Assembly (NCBI GenBank): GCA_019423025.1
Contig: JAHZCD010000009.1
Coordinates: 1 to 64,000 of the forward strand
Source: Haemophilus sp.
GTDB lineage: Bacteria; Pseudomonadota; Gammaproteobacteria; Enterobacterales; Pasteurellaceae
DNA: 64,000 nt
Direction: 5' to 3'
Shown here: positions 9,647-17,945 of the stretch, one piece after another
How the letters are laid out: each line of letters begins with the position of its first letter
Position numbering within the stretch: position 1 is the stretch's first letter
The notes under the pieces: generated by a model
What the model was told of the DNA's origin: nothing
What the model saw: the letters and a program-made list of their open reading frames with translations, nothing else
The model's database searches: none
Translations under genes and position numbers: made by a program

Positions 9647-9671
9647 AAAGCGTGAGTTTTCACGCTTTTTT
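9647..9671 (+). terminator. Intrinsic terminator after fnr
   Basis: AAAGCGTG pairs with CACGCTTT around GAGTTTT-type loop sequence, followed by a T run. It lies a few bases beyond the fnr stop codon, so uspE needs its own promoter in the next 100 bases. Confidence 0.8.
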
Positions 9672-9779
9672 AACATTTGAAACAAAAAAACTTGCACGAG
9701 ATCACTTTTTTGATAATCGGTTCTTGTCATCGTTTAAAATCTTTTCTATCCTATTGATATCTCATATCTTGGAGGTTTT

Positions 9780-10703
9780 ATGAAATTTAATAATATTCTT
9801 GTTGTACTCAATCCTGATAACGAAAAACAATATGCTCTAGCTCGTGCCGTTCGTCTTGTTAAAGAACAGCAAAATGAAACAAAGGTAAAAATTACCACCC
9901 TTTTGAGTGTTTATGACTTATCGTATGAGATGTCAGCCCTTCTTTCTTCTGAAGAACGCAGCGAAATGCATAAAACAGCCGTTGAACAACAACGTCAAGC
10001 TGTGCAATTTTATTTAGATAAATATGCTGATCCGGAAATTGAATTTGACTCTCACATTGTATGGAGCAGCAATGAAGCGGATGTAATTCGTGAAGAAGTT
10101 GAAAAAAATCAATACGACCTCGTTGTGAAATACACTAAAGATGAAGAAAGTTTCACTTCATTGATTTTCACACCAGTAGATTGGCAATTGTTACGTAAAT
10201 GTCCAATCCCTGTATTGATGGTACGTGATGGCGATTGGAAACACCAACGCCGTATTTTAGTCGCTGTTAATGTATCTGGTGAGCAAGAATATCAAGATGA
10301 ATTCAATCAAGAATTAGTTTCAACAGGCATGAATTTAGCGGAAAACTTAAACCGTGGTAACGTACATTTAGTGGCAGCCTACCCTGTTGCGCCAATTAAT
10401 ATGGCGATTGATTTACCTGAATTTAATACTTCAGGTTATGAAAATGGCATTCGTGGTCAGCACCTCATCAATATGAAAGCCTTACGTCAAAAATTTGGTA
10501 TTGATGAAGATCATACCCATGTACGCGAAGGTTTCCCTGAAGAAGTAATTCCTGAAGTGGCGAAAGAAATTGAAGCTGAATTAGTGATTTTAGGCACAGT
10601 GGGAAGAACGGGTTTATCTGCAGCGTTATTAGGTAATACGGCTGAACATGTAGTTAGTAAATTAAGCTGCAATTTATTAGCCATTAAACCATCTAAAAAA
10701 TAA
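9780..10703 (+). CDS. uspE: Universal stress protein E (tandem Usp domains)
   Basis: A 307-residue cytoplasmic protein made of two universal-stress-protein domains, about 1-150 and 155-305, as in E. coli UspE (316 residues). The second domain ends with the nucleotide-binding-like signature GTVGRTGLSAALLGNTAEHV, equivalent to G-2X-G-9X-G-S/T. UspE-type proteins act in stress survival, adhesion and motility in E. coli; the biochemical role is unclear. The start follows a strong GGAGG ribosome site at 9771-9775. It lies downstream of fnr, an arrangement shared with enteric bacteria, but has its own transcription unit because of the fnr terminator. Confidence 0.93.
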   Translation: MKFNNILVVLNPDNEKQYALARAVRLVKEQQNETKVKITTLLSVYDLSYEMSALLSSEERSEMHKTAVEQQRQAVQFYLDKYADPEIEFDSHIVWSSNEADVIREEVEKNQYDLVVKYTKDEESFTSLIFTPVDWQLLRKCPIPVLMVRDGDWKHQRRILVAVNVSGEQEYQDEFNQELVSTGMNLAENLNRGNVHLVAAYPVAPINMAIDLPEFNTSGYENGIRGQHLINMKALRQKFGIDEDHTHVREGFPEEVIPEVAKEIEAELVILGTVGRTGLSAALLGNTAEHVVSKLSCNLLAIKPSKK

Positions 10704-10728
10704 GCCTATTTAGCTTTTTATTTAAAAC

Positions 10729-10768
10729 AAGTGCGGTCAGAAAAACAATCGTTTTATTAACCGCACTT
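10729..10768 (+). terminator. Paired uptake sequences forming the uspE terminator
   Basis: AAGTGCGGT (10729-10737) and ACCGCACTT (10760-10768) face each other and are followed by a T run. The pair can fold as a GC-rich stem after uspE and also gives two DNA-uptake signals. Confidence 0.75.
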
Positions 10769-10782
10769 TTTTGTTAAAAAAA

Positions 10783-10798
10783 TGTGAAGTCCCTCACA
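10783..10798 (+). promoter_or_regulatory. CRP (cAMP receptor protein) site
   Basis: TGTGA-AGTCCC-TCACA is a perfect match to both half-sites of the CRP consensus, with AAA flanks as in Haemophilus CRP sites. Its centre (10790.5) is about 61.5 bases upstream of the start expected from the TATACT -10 at 10840-10845. That is the classical class I activation distance. The target is the DUF4198 gene at 10902. The sequence match is direct; activation is inferred. Confidence 0.82.
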
Positions 10799-10839
10799 AA
10801 ATCAACTTTTTTCATTCGTCTCATCATTTCTTTTTCGTT

Positions 10840-10845
10840 ATACTC
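10840..10845 (+). promoter_or_regulatory. Probable -10 element of the DUF4198 gene
   Basis: TATACT is close to the sigma-70 TATAAT. No good -35 hexamer lies 17 bases upstream, as expected when CRP bound at 10783-10798 recruits polymerase. The expected start is near 10852, giving a leader of about 50 bases. Confidence 0.6.
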
Positions 10846-10901
10846 GTCCGCCCTATCGAAAACTTTCTATAAATTGATTTATTGATTAAAAAGGAAAGAC
10901 A

Positions 10902-11735
10902 ATGAAAAAAACATTAATTGTAGCACTACTTGGCTTCTCTGCGCTCGCGCAAGCCCATGAAGTTTGGGTTGCAACACCGGCACAACTAGCTTCTAATAGC
11001 GTTTTAAAAGCTGATTTAGCTTATGGTGACTACCCTTACGTTGAAAAAATTCCTGAAAAACGTCTCGCTATTTTTCCACCGATGGAACTCATCAATCAAG
11101 ATGGTGAAATGCAAACATTAGTACAAAAAGGTGAAAACTACCAATATCAATCAGAAAAACCGTTAAAAGACGGTTCATATTGGGTAACAGCGACTTATAA
11201 ACCAACTTTCTGGTCACAAAATAATGAAGGTTGGAAAATGGATAACTTACAAGGCACACCAAATGCATTCTATTGCGAACAAACTCAAATGTTTGGTAAA
11301 GCCTTTACTGTGGTTGGTAAGAAACCATTGAATGCGGATATGGCAATGACACGCCTCGGCTTACCACTTGAAATCGTGCCACTTAAAGATCCGAAAACAA
11401 TTAAAGCGGGCGAAGCTTTCCCTGTTCAGATTTTCTATAAAGACCAACCACTTGCAGGCGAGACGATTATCGCAACCTCTGATACCTTTGTCGTGAAAGA
11501 TATGGAAGCGGCGACATCTCACCGTGAGCCGCAAGCCTTTTCTGGTAAAACAGACAAAGAAGGTAAAGTTAACTTTATTCCATTAATTGAAGGTGTTTGG
11601 AAACTTAAAGTGATTCATAAAGAACCATTTGAAGATCAAAAAGTTTGTCAACATTCAGCGAATTACGCGACGTTAATTCTCCCTGTTGGTAAAGCTAGAG
11701 CTAAACTCCCACCAAAACCAGAACATCATCATTAA
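10902..11735 (+). CDS. Secreted DUF4198-family periplasmic protein
   Basis: A 277-residue exported protein with a clear Sec signal peptide (MKKTLIVALLGFSALAQA, cleavage after residue 18) that exposes an N-terminal His-Glu. The mature part is beta-rich and fits DUF4198, a family often found beside nickel or cobalt uptake genes (NikK-like) or TonB receptors. The C-terminus ends in EHHH and a Cys pair is present in the mature part, so metal binding is possible but not shown. No transporter gene is nearby. A CRP site about 61 bases before the predicted start suggests carbon-state control. An imperfect uptake-sequence hairpin ends the gene. The function is unproven. Confidence 0.78.
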   Translation: MKKTLIVALLGFSALAQAHEVWVATPAQLASNSVLKADLAYGDYPYVEKIPEKRLAIFPPMELINQDGEMQTLVQKGENYQYQSEKPLKDGSYWVTATYKPTFWSQNNEGWKMDNLQGTPNAFYCEQTQMFGKAFTVVGKKPLNADMAMTRLGLPLEIVPLKDPKTIKAGEAFPVQIFYKDQPLAGETIIATSDTFVVKDMEAATSHREPQAFSGKTDKEGKVNFIPLIEGVWKLKVIHKEPFEDQKVCQHSANYATLILPVGKARAKLPPKPEHHH

Positions 11736-11743
11736 TCATAAAA

Positions 11744-11774
11744 AAAGTGCGGCCAAATTTAACCGCACTTTTTT
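11744..11774. terminator. Bidirectional terminator between DUF4198 gene and LOG gene
   Basis: An imperfect copy (AAGTGCGGC) faces a perfect ACCGCACTT, with A and T runs on either side. It serves the two convergent genes and touches the stop codon of the minus-strand gene. Confidence 0.7.
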
Positions 11775-12333
11775 AATATGTTCTTAACGCTGGAGGTTGG
11801 TAATGTTCAATAAAGGTTTCGATTTCTTGAAGATTATTCGAGAATAAAATCTTCTCAAAATCACCTTGAGTAAAGAAGCCTTCTTTCACCATATGGCTAA
11901 AAAAGGACTTTAGTGAATCAAAATACCCCTTTTCATTAAACAGAATACAAGGATTATTATTTTTCCCTATTCGAGCCCAAGAAATCACTTCAGCAATCTC
12001 TTCTAAAGTGCCTGGTCCGCCAGGCAAAGCGATATAAGCATCGCCAAGCTCAACCATTTTATTTTTTCGCTCAGACATGCTTTCAACAATTACGGTCTTA
12101 GTTAAATTAGGATGAGAAACTTCTCTGTCTTGTAAAAATTGAGGGATAATACCAATTACCTTGCCTTGATGAGCAAGTACAGTATCTGCAACCACACCCA
12201 TTAATCCCAATTTTCCGCCACCATAAACTAAAGTATGTTGGCCATCTGCAATCCATTTTCCTAATTTTTTTGCGGCAGCCTGATAGGCAGAATCATTACC
12301 TAAACTCGCACCGCAATAAACCGTGATGTTCAT
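11773..12333 (-). CDS. LOG-family nucleotide 5'-monophosphate phosphoribohydrolase
   Basis: A 186-residue Rossmann-like cytoplasmic protein. It carries the LOG signature PGGPGTLEEIAEV with the catalytic Arg/Glu region (SMSERKNKMVELGDAYIALPG), once annotated as lysine decarboxylase-like. Characterised members split N6-modified AMP or other nucleotide monophosphates into base and ribose-5-phosphate; the bacterial substrate here is not known. The gene follows topA with only one base between the topA stop TAG and this ATG (TAGGATG), so translation is probably coupled. The first glycine-rich loop, YCGASLGNDSAY, is intact. Length is normal for the family (about 180-200). Confidence 0.88.
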   Translation of the reverse strand: MNITVYCGASLGNDSAYQAAAKKLGKWIADGQHTLVYGGGKLGLMGVVADTVLAHQGKVIGIIPQFLQDREVSHPNLTKTVIVESMSERKNKMVELGDAYIALPGGPGTLEEIAEVISWARIGKNNNPCILFNEKGYFDSLKSFFSHMVKEGFFTQGDFEKILFSNNLQEIETFIEHYQPPALRTY

Positions 12334-12334
12334 C

Positions 12335-14941
12335 CTACTTTTTCCGTTCTATCCATTTCCCATCAATATAATCCACAATCCATTTTGTGGCTTTGCCATT
12401 CTTTTCAGATGTCACATATTGATGTTTTTCTTTACGGCTAAAGCGGATAATGGCTTCATTACCCTCAGGGTCTTTTTGTGGCGCATCTGCTAAATAACGT
12501 AATTTTTCCGGTAAACGATCACGATAAAGCGCTAATTCAGCCACTTTTGCTGGTCGTGTTTCACGTGATTTTGGGAAGTTATGTGCAGACATAAACACGC
12601 CACTTGCACCATCACGTAATACAAAATACGCATCAGATTTTTCACATTTCAGTTCAGGGAAATGAACCGGCTCTTCTTTTGGCGGTGCAACCTCGCCGTT
12701 TTTCAAAATCTTACGGGTGTTATCACAGCTGGTACAGCCCATATATTTACCAAAACGACCGAGTTTCAAGTGCATATCAGCACCACACTTGTCGCATTCT
12801 ACAATCGGACCATCATAGCCTTTAATTTTGAATTGGCCTTGTTCAACCAAATAACCATCACAATTCGGATTGTTACCACAAATATGCAATTTACGATGTG
12901 GGTCGATGATATAGCTATCCATAGCCGTGCCACATTTCGGGCAACGTTTACGATCCATTAAGGCTTTGGTCTCAGAAGCCTCATCCAATACATTGAGTAA
13001 TTCTGCTTCTGGAATAAGATTAATCGTCGTTTTACAACGCTCTTTTAGCGGTAATGCATAACCAGAACAACCAAGGAAAACACCTGTACTTGCTGTGCGA
13101 ATTGCCATTTTGCGACCACAAGTTGGGCAATCAATATCGGTGAGTACAAGGCTATTCGGCTTCATTCCACCTTCTAGCTCATCTAATTCAGCCGTAGAAA
13201 GTTGAGTAGAAAAATCTTTGAAGAATTGATTTAACTCAGCCTTCCAATTTTTCTCACCGGATGCAATTTGGTCTAGTACGTTTTCCATGTTGGCAGTGAA
13301 ATCGTAGCTCATCAAATCAGTAAAAGATTGATTTAAGCGATCAGTAACGATTTCACCCATTTTTTCTGCGTAGAAACGGCGATTTTCAATGCGTACATAA
13401 CCACGTTCTTGAATAGTCGAAATAATTGCCGCATAAGTCGAAGGACGACCAATACCACGTTTTTCCAATTCTTTAACCAATGCAGCTTCAGTAAAACGAG
13501 CTGGCGGTTTGGTAAAGTGTTGGCTTGGCGAAACCGTTTTTAGTGCTAATGTTTCGTTCAAACTCACAGTAGGTAAAATTTGGTCTTCTGGATTCTTACC
13601 TAATTGTGGCAAGACTTTTGTCCAACCATCAAAGCGTAAAATACGGCCTTTGGCTTTCAATTCATAATCACCAGCCATTACAGTGACTGTTGTGCTGTCA
13701 TATTGTGCAGCCGGCATTTGACAAGCCATAAATTGACGCCAGATTAAATCATACAAACGCACTGCGTCTTTATCCATGCCACTTAAATGATCCGCAAGCA
13801 GTTTAACATCAGAAGGACGAATCGCTTCGTGTGCTTCTTGTGCATTTTCTTTACTGGAATAGAAATTCGGTTTAGCGGGCAAATAATCTTTGCCGAAATG
13901 GCTTTCGATATAAGAGCGTGCCATATTTAACGCATCTTGGCTCAAGTTGGTAGAGTCAGTACGCATGTAAGTAATGTAACCGGCTTCGTATAAACGTTGC
14001 GCTAACATCATGGTTTTCTTCACCCCAAAACCTAAACGCGTGCTCGCAGTTTGTTGTAAGGTTGAAGTGATAAATGGGGCTCTTGGTTTAGAACCTGTTG
14101 GTTTTGTTTCTAAATCTGTGACAACGTAGTGTGATTTATTTAAGAAATCGACCGCACTTTGAGCTTCTTTTTCATTTTTCGGCTCAAATTTCTTGCCTTT
14201 ATATTGCACCACATCCAAACGTAAGTCTTCTTTCTTGCTCGTTTGGGTTAGCGCTTCAATTTCCCAAAACTCTTCCGGTTGGAATGCTTTGATTTCACGT
14301 TCACGCTCTACCACCAATTTCACGGCAACAGATTGCACACGTCCAGCTGATAGACCTCGCGCTACTTTCTTCCATAATAATGGTGACACCATAAAGCCTA
14401 CCACGCGGTCTAAGAAACGACGGGTTTGCTGAGCATTAACTTGGTCCATATTAATGTGAGCAGGATTCTGGAATGCTTTTTCGATTGCTTTCTTCGTAAT
14501 CTCATTAAATACAACGCGGCTAAAACGACTATCATCGCCACCGATAACTTCACGTAAATGCCACGCAATAGCCTCTCCTTCTCTATCTAAGTCGGTTGCG
14601 AGATAAACATGGTCGGATTTTTTAGCAAGGGATTTTAATTCAGCTACCACTTTTTCTTTGCCAGGTAGAATTTGGTAATTGGCTTTCCAATCATTATAAG
14701 GGTCAATTCCCATACGTTTCACTAAGGCCGCACGGTCTTTTTCTGCTTTAATTTTGTTTTTTTCTTCCGCACTTAATCCTTTAGTGGAAACCGGTTTAGC
14801 CTTCTCACCAGTGCTACTTCCTGCAGTAGGCAAATCACAAATATGCCCTACGCTGGATTTCACCACATACTGGCTACCTAAATATTTATTGATGGTTTTC
14901 GCTTTGGCTGGCGACTCCACAATCACTAAAGATTTGCTCAT
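12335..14941 (-). CDS. topA: DNA topoisomerase I
   Basis: Type IA topoisomerase that relaxes negative supercoils. The 868-residue protein (E. coli 865) opens with the Toprim domain (SLVIVESPAKAKTI and TDLDREGEAIAWHL, holding the acidic metal ligands). The catalytic tyrosine is Tyr325 in YITYMRTDST. From about residue 595 onward there are C4 zinc ribbons: CPTCGRKM with a later GCSGY, CPKCG with an ICGNNPNC partner, and CDKCG with CTSC. The first ribbon seems to pair with a more distant Cys (ERCKTT), a variant seen in the family. A LysR gene is divergent upstream. The downstream LOG gene is translationally coupled. Confidence 0.98.
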   Translation of the reverse strand: MSKSLVIVESPAKAKTINKYLGSQYVVKSSVGHICDLPTAGSSTGEKAKPVSTKGLSAEEKNKIKAEKDRAALVKRMGIDPYNDWKANYQILPGKEKVVAELKSLAKKSDHVYLATDLDREGEAIAWHLREVIGGDDSRFSRVVFNEITKKAIEKAFQNPAHINMDQVNAQQTRRFLDRVVGFMVSPLLWKKVARGLSAGRVQSVAVKLVVEREREIKAFQPEEFWEIEALTQTSKKEDLRLDVVQYKGKKFEPKNEKEAQSAVDFLNKSHYVVTDLETKPTGSKPRAPFITSTLQQTASTRLGFGVKKTMMLAQRLYEAGYITYMRTDSTNLSQDALNMARSYIESHFGKDYLPAKPNFYSSKENAQEAHEAIRPSDVKLLADHLSGMDKDAVRLYDLIWRQFMACQMPAAQYDSTTVTVMAGDYELKAKGRILRFDGWTKVLPQLGKNPEDQILPTVSLNETLALKTVSPSQHFTKPPARFTEAALVKELEKRGIGRPSTYAAIISTIQERGYVRIENRRFYAEKMGEIVTDRLNQSFTDLMSYDFTANMENVLDQIASGEKNWKAELNQFFKDFSTQLSTAELDELEGGMKPNSLVLTDIDCPTCGRKMAIRTASTGVFLGCSGYALPLKERCKTTINLIPEAELLNVLDEASETKALMDRKRCPKCGTAMDSYIIDPHRKLHICGNNPNCDGYLVEQGQFKIKGYDGPIVECDKCGADMHLKLGRFGKYMGCTSCDNTRKILKNGEVAPPKEEPVHFPELKCEKSDAYFVLRDGASGVFMSAHNFPKSRETRPAKVAELALYRDRLPEKLRYLADAPQKDPEGNEAIIRFSRKEKHQYVTSEKNGKATKWIVDYIDGKWIERKK

Positions 14942-15038
14942 TTGCTTACCTAAAATATAACTAGAATTCTGTAAAATTGGCGATATACTGCAAACTTACG
15001 CCGATAAAATCAAGCTTTTTTTCAAAAAGGATTTATAA

Positions 15039-15938
15039 ATGGATAAACTCAATGCAATTTCGGTTTTCTGCAAAGTGATCGAAACGCAAAGTTTTACACA
15101 AGCCGCAAATCAACAGAATATTTCTGTGGCGATGGCGAGTAAATTAGTTTCACAATTAGAAGAACATTTAAAAACGCGATTATTACAACGTACAACACGA
15201 AAAATTGTGCCAACTGAAGCCGGCATGCTTTATTACCAACGTTGCCAAGCCATTCTATTAGATTTAAGCGAGGCTGACTCTAGCATCAGTAATATGGCAA
15301 CAAGCTTGCAAGGTAATTTATTAATCTCTGTGCCGCGTGATTTTGGCTTACTTTATATTTCACCTAACTTGCCTAAATTTATTGAGCTTCATCCCAATTT
15401 ACACGTAGAAATTGAATTTGAAGACAAACGTGTTGATCTCGTTGCGGAAGGCTATGACTTAGCATTACGTATCGGCTATATGCAAGACAGCTCACTTGTT
15501 GCGCGTAAAATTAGCAGCTCCCCTATGCATTTTGTTGCTTCGCCAAGTTATTTAGAGTCGCGAGGCACACCGCTTACACCTGATGATTTAGAATATCACC
15601 AAGGTTTACTTTATAAATCATCGTTAAATCAGGTGCATTGGCAATCAACAAAAGCCAATCAAATTCAACGTTATAAAATTCAATCTAAAGTAGTTTCCAA
15701 TAATGGTATGGCATTGTTAGAAATGACAAAAGCGGGATTGGGCATCAGTAATTCACCTAGCTTCTTTGTCAAAGATGCGCTTGCTTCTGGTGAGTTAGTT
15801 GAAATTTTGTCTGAATATAAACAAAAACCTTTAGATATTTATGTGGTTTACCCAAACCGTCGTCATTTACCTGCAAAAGTTCGTGCATTTATTGAATTTC
15901 TAGCGAGCCTCGGTTTGTGTGAGAACAGTCAAATATAA
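15039..15938 (+). CDS. LysR-type transcriptional regulator
   Basis: A 299-residue LysR-family protein. The N-terminal winged helix-turn-helix (about residues 3-62) includes FTQAANQQNISVAMASKLVS and the linker RLLQRTTRKIVPTEAG typical of the family. The remaining 230 residues form the inducer-binding domain of the periplasmic-binding-protein fold (LLISVPRDFGLLYISPNL...). It belongs by eye to the large CrgA/DmlR-like subgroup with the MxxLxxFxxVxExxSF start. It is divergent from topA, with about 100 bases between starts. Its targets and ligand cannot be told; the neighbour is a housekeeping gene and may not be a target. AAGGA precedes the ATG. Confidence 0.92.
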   Translation: MDKLNAISVFCKVIETQSFTQAANQQNISVAMASKLVSQLEEHLKTRLLQRTTRKIVPTEAGMLYYQRCQAILLDLSEADSSISNMATSLQGNLLISVPRDFGLLYISPNLPKFIELHPNLHVEIEFEDKRVDLVAEGYDLALRIGYMQDSSLVARKISSSPMHFVASPSYLESRGTPLTPDDLEYHQGLLYKSSLNQVHWQSTKANQIQRYKIQSKVVSNNGMALLEMTKAGLGISNSPSFFVKDALASGELVEILSEYKQKPLDIYVVYPNRRHLPAKVRAFIEFLASLGLCENSQI

Positions 15939-15943
15939 AAAAC

Positions 15944-15964
15944 AAGGGCGGATTGATCGCCCTT
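15944..15964. terminator. Bidirectional terminator between lysR-type gene and rnm
   Basis: AAGGGCG pairs with CGCCCTT around a seven-base loop, with A and T tracts on the outer sides. It separates two convergent genes. Confidence 0.75.
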
Positions 15965-15966
15965 TA

Positions 15967-16794
15967 TTATTCAAATAATGTCCAAATTGGTTTAACCTCT
16001 TCAGGTAAAAATAAATTTTTTCCTAATTCAATCCATCCGCAAGGAAAATGAAAGTCTGACCCTAAAGAGGCGGCTAAGTCATATTCATTCGCTAAACGCG
16101 CAAGGTATTGACGCTGATCTTTGGTCTGTCCACTATCTGCGACTTCCATGCCATCACCGCCCCATTGTTTGAAATCAACGATTAATCGACGAATCCATTT
16201 TCCTGTCATGTTATAACGCATAGGATGAGCAATGACGGCAACGCCACCTGCAGCATGAATCGTCTCAATCGCTGTTGGAATATCAACCCATTCAGCTTTT
16301 ACAAAACACGATTTGCCACCGCCTAGATAACGCTTAAAAGCTTGCCCATCATTTGAAACCTTTCCAATTTGTACCAAATAACGCGCATAATGCGCACGAG
16401 TTACTTCCCCGTTTGCTAACGCTTTTGCGCCTTTATAGGCATTGGGGACGCCTGCTTTTTCTAATTTATGGCCAATTTCAACCGCTCTTTTTTCTCTCAG
16501 TGATTTTTGTTCGGCTAAAAGTGCGGTCATTTTAGGATGTGTTTTATCAAAATTTAATCCAACAATATGGATGCCACGACCTTCCCAATTCGTTGAAATT
16601 TCCACTCCATTAATTAGCTCAATACCTAATTTATCTGCTTCAATTTTAGCTTCATCAATGCCCATTACAGTGTCGTGATCACATAAAGCAAGCACATTGA
16701 TACCTTGCTCATGAGCTCGTTGCACAAGCTCTGTAGGCGTTAAAACACCATCTGAAGCCGTACTATGGCAATGTAAATCATATTTTTTTGTCAT
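15967..16794 (-). CDS. rnm: PHP-domain 5'-3' exoribonuclease RNase AM (YciV/TrpH)
   Basis: A 275-residue PHP-family phosphoesterase. The first metal-binding motif is YDLHCHSTASDG at residues 5-16, followed by LALCDHDT, then HIVGLNF, AVIAHPMRY and the last GSDFHFP, together supplying the His and Asp ligands of the trinuclear metal site. E. coli YciV (RNase AM) matures the 5' ends of rRNAs, degrades short RNA oligomers and acts on 3',5'-bisnucleotides; the same role is likely. The ATG directly follows the pyrD stop (TAAATG), so the two genes form a tight unit. In E. coli this gene lies near the trp operon, but here it does not. Confidence 0.92.
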   Translation of the reverse strand: MTKKYDLHCHSTASDGVLTPTELVQRAHEQGINVLALCDHDTVMGIDEAKIEADKLGIELINGVEISTNWEGRGIHIVGLNFDKTHPKMTALLAEQKSLREKRAVEIGHKLEKAGVPNAYKGAKALANGEVTRAHYARYLVQIGKVSNDGQAFKRYLGGGKSCFVKAEWVDIPTAIETIHAAGGVAVIAHPMRYNMTGKWIRRLIVDFKQWGGDGMEVADSGQTKDQRQYLARLANEYDLAASLGSDFHFPCGWIELGKNLFLPEEVKPIWTLFE

Positions 16795-17814
16795 TTATTT
16801 GATCGCTTTCACTAATTCTTTAACTAAACTTGGGCCGTGATAAATCAAACCCGAATAAACTTGTAACAATTCAGCACCTGCTTCAATCTTCTCTTGTGCA
16901 TTTTGTACACCATCAATGCCACCACTCCCAATAATCGGAATTTGACCTTTCAGCTCTTGATGCAATCTTCGAATAATTTCTGTACTTTTCTGTTGTAACG
17001 GTTTTCCACTTAAGCCACCTTGTTGTTCCGCATTTTTAAAACCTGTGACGTTGTCGCGAGAAATGGTGGTATTAGTCGCAATTACCCCGTCCATTTGATG
17101 ACGAAGTAACGTATCTGCAATTTGAACGAGCTCAGCCTCGGATAAATCAGGTGCAATTTTTACTGCAATCGGCACATATTTATTATATTGCTCAGCTAAT
17201 ACTTTTTGACGTTGTTTCACACTTTGCAGTAAATCATCAAAGTAATCACCATACTGCAATTGGCGCAAATCCGGTGTGTTCGGTGATGAAATATTTACCG
17301 TAATATAATCAGCATAGTTATAAGCTTTGTTTAAGCAAAATAAGTAATCATCTTTACCCTTTTCAAGCGGCGTGACTTTATTTTTGCCAATATTAATCCC
17401 AATTACGCCATCAAATTTTGCCTTTTTAACATTCTCGATCGCATAATCAATGCCATAATTATTGAATCCATTACGGTTAATAATCCCTTCCGCTTCCACT
17501 AAACGGAATTGACGAGGCTTAGCATTTCCCTCTTGCGCCAAAGGCGTAACCGTCCCCACTTCAATAAAACCAAATCCCATCGCACCAAATCCATCAATCG
17601 CTTCGGCATTTTTATCTGCCCCCGCTGCTAACCCAATAGGATTTTTAAAGGTAATACCCATCACTTGCTTAGTCGTACCTTGTGGACAAGCTAAAAGCTG
17701 CTTTAATAAAAATTGAAAAGGAGGTTTACCCGCTAAACGCAGTGATTTAATCACTAAATCATGGGCGGTTTCAGGATCAAGGGAAAAAATGGCTTTACGG
17801 ATCAAAGAATACAT
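16795..17814 (-). CDS. pyrD: Dihydroorotate dehydrogenase (quinone), class 2
   Basis: Catalyses the quinone-linked oxidation of dihydroorotate to orotate, the fourth step of pyrimidine synthesis, at the inner face of the cytoplasmic membrane. The 339-residue length and the N-terminal amphipathic segment (MYSLIRKAIFSLDPETAHDL) are typical of class 2 enzymes. FMN and substrate motifs are intact: NPIGLAAGADKNAEAIDGFG, the catalytic serine region NISSPNTPDLRQLQ, and the late phosphate loop IIGSGGIDGVQNAQEKIEAGA. It directly precedes rnm with no spacer. An uptake-sequence hairpin lies upstream, ending the oligopeptide-binding gene. Confidence 0.97.
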   Translation of the reverse strand: MYSLIRKAIFSLDPETAHDLVIKSLRLAGKPPFQFLLKQLLACPQGTTKQVMGITFKNPIGLAAGADKNAEAIDGFGAMGFGFIEVGTVTPLAQEGNAKPRQFRLVEAEGIINRNGFNNYGIDYAIENVKKAKFDGVIGINIGKNKVTPLEKGKDDYLFCLNKAYNYADYITVNISSPNTPDLRQLQYGDYFDDLLQSVKQRQKVLAEQYNKYVPIAVKIAPDLSEAELVQIADTLLRHQMDGVIATNTTISRDNVTGFKNAEQQGGLSGKPLQQKSTEIIRRLHQELKGQIPIIGSGGIDGVQNAQEKIEAGAELLQVYSGLIYHGPSLVKELVKAIK

Positions 17815-17850
17815 ACTCGTTTATCTCTCAGGATAGTTCACTGTAAATGG

Positions 17851-17878
17851 AAAGTGCGGTTGATTTTACCGCACTTTT
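17851..17878 (-). terminator. Uptake-sequence hairpin after the OppA-like gene
   Basis: AAGTGCGGT and ACCGCACTT face each other around a short loop. On the minus strand it follows the OppA-like gene and lies 37 bases before the pyrD start, leaving little room for a separate pyrD promoter. Confidence 0.6.
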
Positions 17879-17945
17879 GTTGAAAAGTTGTGTTGCATTT
17901 TAAAATGAAAGCAAAGTATATGCAACGAAAGGTATTTAGATAACT

